Assembly: GCF_002008165.1 (NCBI RefSeq)
Contig: NZ_MRDM01000002.1
Coordinates: 558,001 to 622,000, forward strand
From: Rhizobium laguerreae
Lineage (GTDB): Bacteria; Pseudomonadota; Alphaproteobacteria; Rhizobiales; Rhizobiaceae
Direction of reading: 5' to 3'
Length of the DNA stretch: 64,000 nucleotides
Below the pieces are notes generated by a model. It did not search any database. It saw only the letters and a list, made by a program, of their open reading frames with translations, and was not told where the DNA came from. The position numbers were made by a program, and so were the translations under genes. Of this stretch, positions 63,458-64,000 are shown piece by piece. How positions within the stretch are numbered: position 1 is the stretch's first letter; each line of letters begins with the position of its first letter.

Positions 63458-63862
63458 ATGCTCGGCAGGGTCAACCATATCGCCATCGCCGTGCCCGATC
63501 TGGCCGCGGCGACGGCGGCCTATCGCGATACGCTGGGTGCTGCCGTATCGCAGCCGCAGGCTCTGCCGGAACACGGCGTCACCGTCGTCTTCGTCGAATT
63601 GCCGAACACTAAGGTCGAGTTGCTGCAGCCGCTCGGGGCTACCTCGCCGATCACAGCGTTCCTCGAAAAGAACCCGTCCGGCGGCATGCACCATATCTGC
63701 TACGAGGTGGACGATATTCTTCTTGCCCGTGACCGGCTGGTAGAGGCGGGTGCCAGGGTGCTTGGCGATGGCCAGCCGAAGACCGGCGCCCATGGCAAGC
63801 CGGTGCTCTTTCTGCATCCCAAAGATTTCTTCGGCACGCTGATCGAACTCGAACAGGCCTGA
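63458..63862 (+). CDS. mce: Methylmalonyl-CoA epimerase
   Basis: This 134-aa VOC-fold enzyme interconverts (2R)- and (2S)-methylmalonyl-CoA in propionate breakdown. It begins GRVNHIAIAVPDLAAATAAY (metal His in NHIAIAV) and has NTKVELLQPLG, GGMHHICYEVDD and LFLHPKDFFGTLIELEQ, with the metal Glu at the end. It starts 2 bp after rnj. Confidence 0.95.
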   Translation: MLGRVNHIAIAVPDLAAATAAYRDTLGAAVSQPQALPEHGVTVVFVELPNTKVELLQPLGATSPITAFLEKNPSGGMHHICYEVDDILLARDRLVEAGARVLGDGQPKTGAHGKPVLFLHPKDFFGTLIELEQA

Positions 63863-63975
63863 GCCCTGCTGCGGCAGAGTGACCCGCAGGCGGCTAAACG
63901 CTTCGCCCGCTTTGAGCTAGTCGCCATTCTGCCGTATAAGGACGCGATATCAGCGCGGCATCAACGGGAACCACA

Positions 63976-64000
63976 ATGCTCCAGATCTTTCTTCAGGGAT
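63976..64000 (+). CDS. Start of next gene (DUF1467-like), cut by window edge
   Basis: An ATG at 63976 opens MLQIFLQG before the sequence ends, with a GGGAACC stretch upstream. In related genomes a DUF1467 membrane protein follows mce, and these residues agree with that, but eight residues are too few to be sure. Confidence 0.4.

Noticed and set aside
1..64000. CRISPR arrays, prophage, IS transposases, rRNA genes
   Set aside because: No spaced direct-repeat array, integrase, transposase or rRNA sequence was seen; the tRNA genes have no adjacent integrase.

Overview
The window is chromosomal DNA of an alphaproteobacterium of the Rhizobium group, most likely the R. etli/R. leguminosarum clade. 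The evidence is high GC, the orders clpP-clpX-lon-hupB and nuoA-N-birA-rnj-mce, an alphaproteobacterial heme A synthase, DUF2842 and DUF1127 proteins, and two copies of a rhizobial intergenic palindromic element. The species call is inference; the gene content is read directly. Coding density is high and no phage, IS transposase, rRNA operon or CRISPR array is present.

Layout. 1-3718: the start of a GNAT gene and a three-gene CUT1-type sugar ABC importer (binding protein and two permeases, no ATPase in view). 3744-11971: a compact cell-surface polysaccharide locus (ligase/polymerase, lipid-carrier priming transferase, one GT4 glycosyltransferase, export lipoprotein, chain-length/co-polymerase protein with a decayed kinase domain, CelD-like acyltransferase). 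12193-18123: DUF2842 protein, heme A synthase, TSUP permease, argC, agmatinase-like protein, and a CmlA/FloR-type efflux pump preceded by a 9-codon leader peptide and a strong hairpin. 18296-25641: rplM-rpsI, LysR regulator, DUF1127 protein, enoyl-CoA hydratase, DMT permease, a small secreted protein, CoA-binding protein, metY and a cupin. 25903-30732: two cyclic-di-GMP enzymes on either side of a cytochrome P450. 31145-36656: clpP, clpX, lon and hupB, the core cytoplasmic proteolysis block. 36751-43252: a DMT-permease remnant, a phytase-like secreted esterase behind a triple PHO box, aldo/keto reductase, hydroxynitrile-lyase-like cupin, methyltransferase, glutathione peroxidase and unknowns. 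43354-44069: tRNA-Val and two tRNA-Asp genes. 44313-61003: a complete 14-subunit complex I operon, followed by birA, rnj, mce and the first codons of the next gene.

How it works together. The nuo genes form one long, tightly spaced plus-strand operon encoding NADH:quinone oxidoreductase. It carries three non-canonical insertions: a four-helix-bundle (IVS-type) gene with repeat flanks between nuoC and nuoD, a tiny exported protein between nuoD and nuoE, and a helix-hairpin-helix protein between nuoF and nuoG whose C-terminal domain is also fused to NuoE. The Clp/Lon block has several terminators and one RpoH-like promoter candidate.

The most striking small-scale signal is upstream of the CmlA-like pump. 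The leader peptide MGTTKSADK ends directly against an 11-bp perfect stem. This resembles the chloramphenicol-responsive translational attenuator of integron cmlA (leader MSTSKNADK as I recall it) and suggests a native, ribosome-sensing drug-efflux switch in a soil bacterium.
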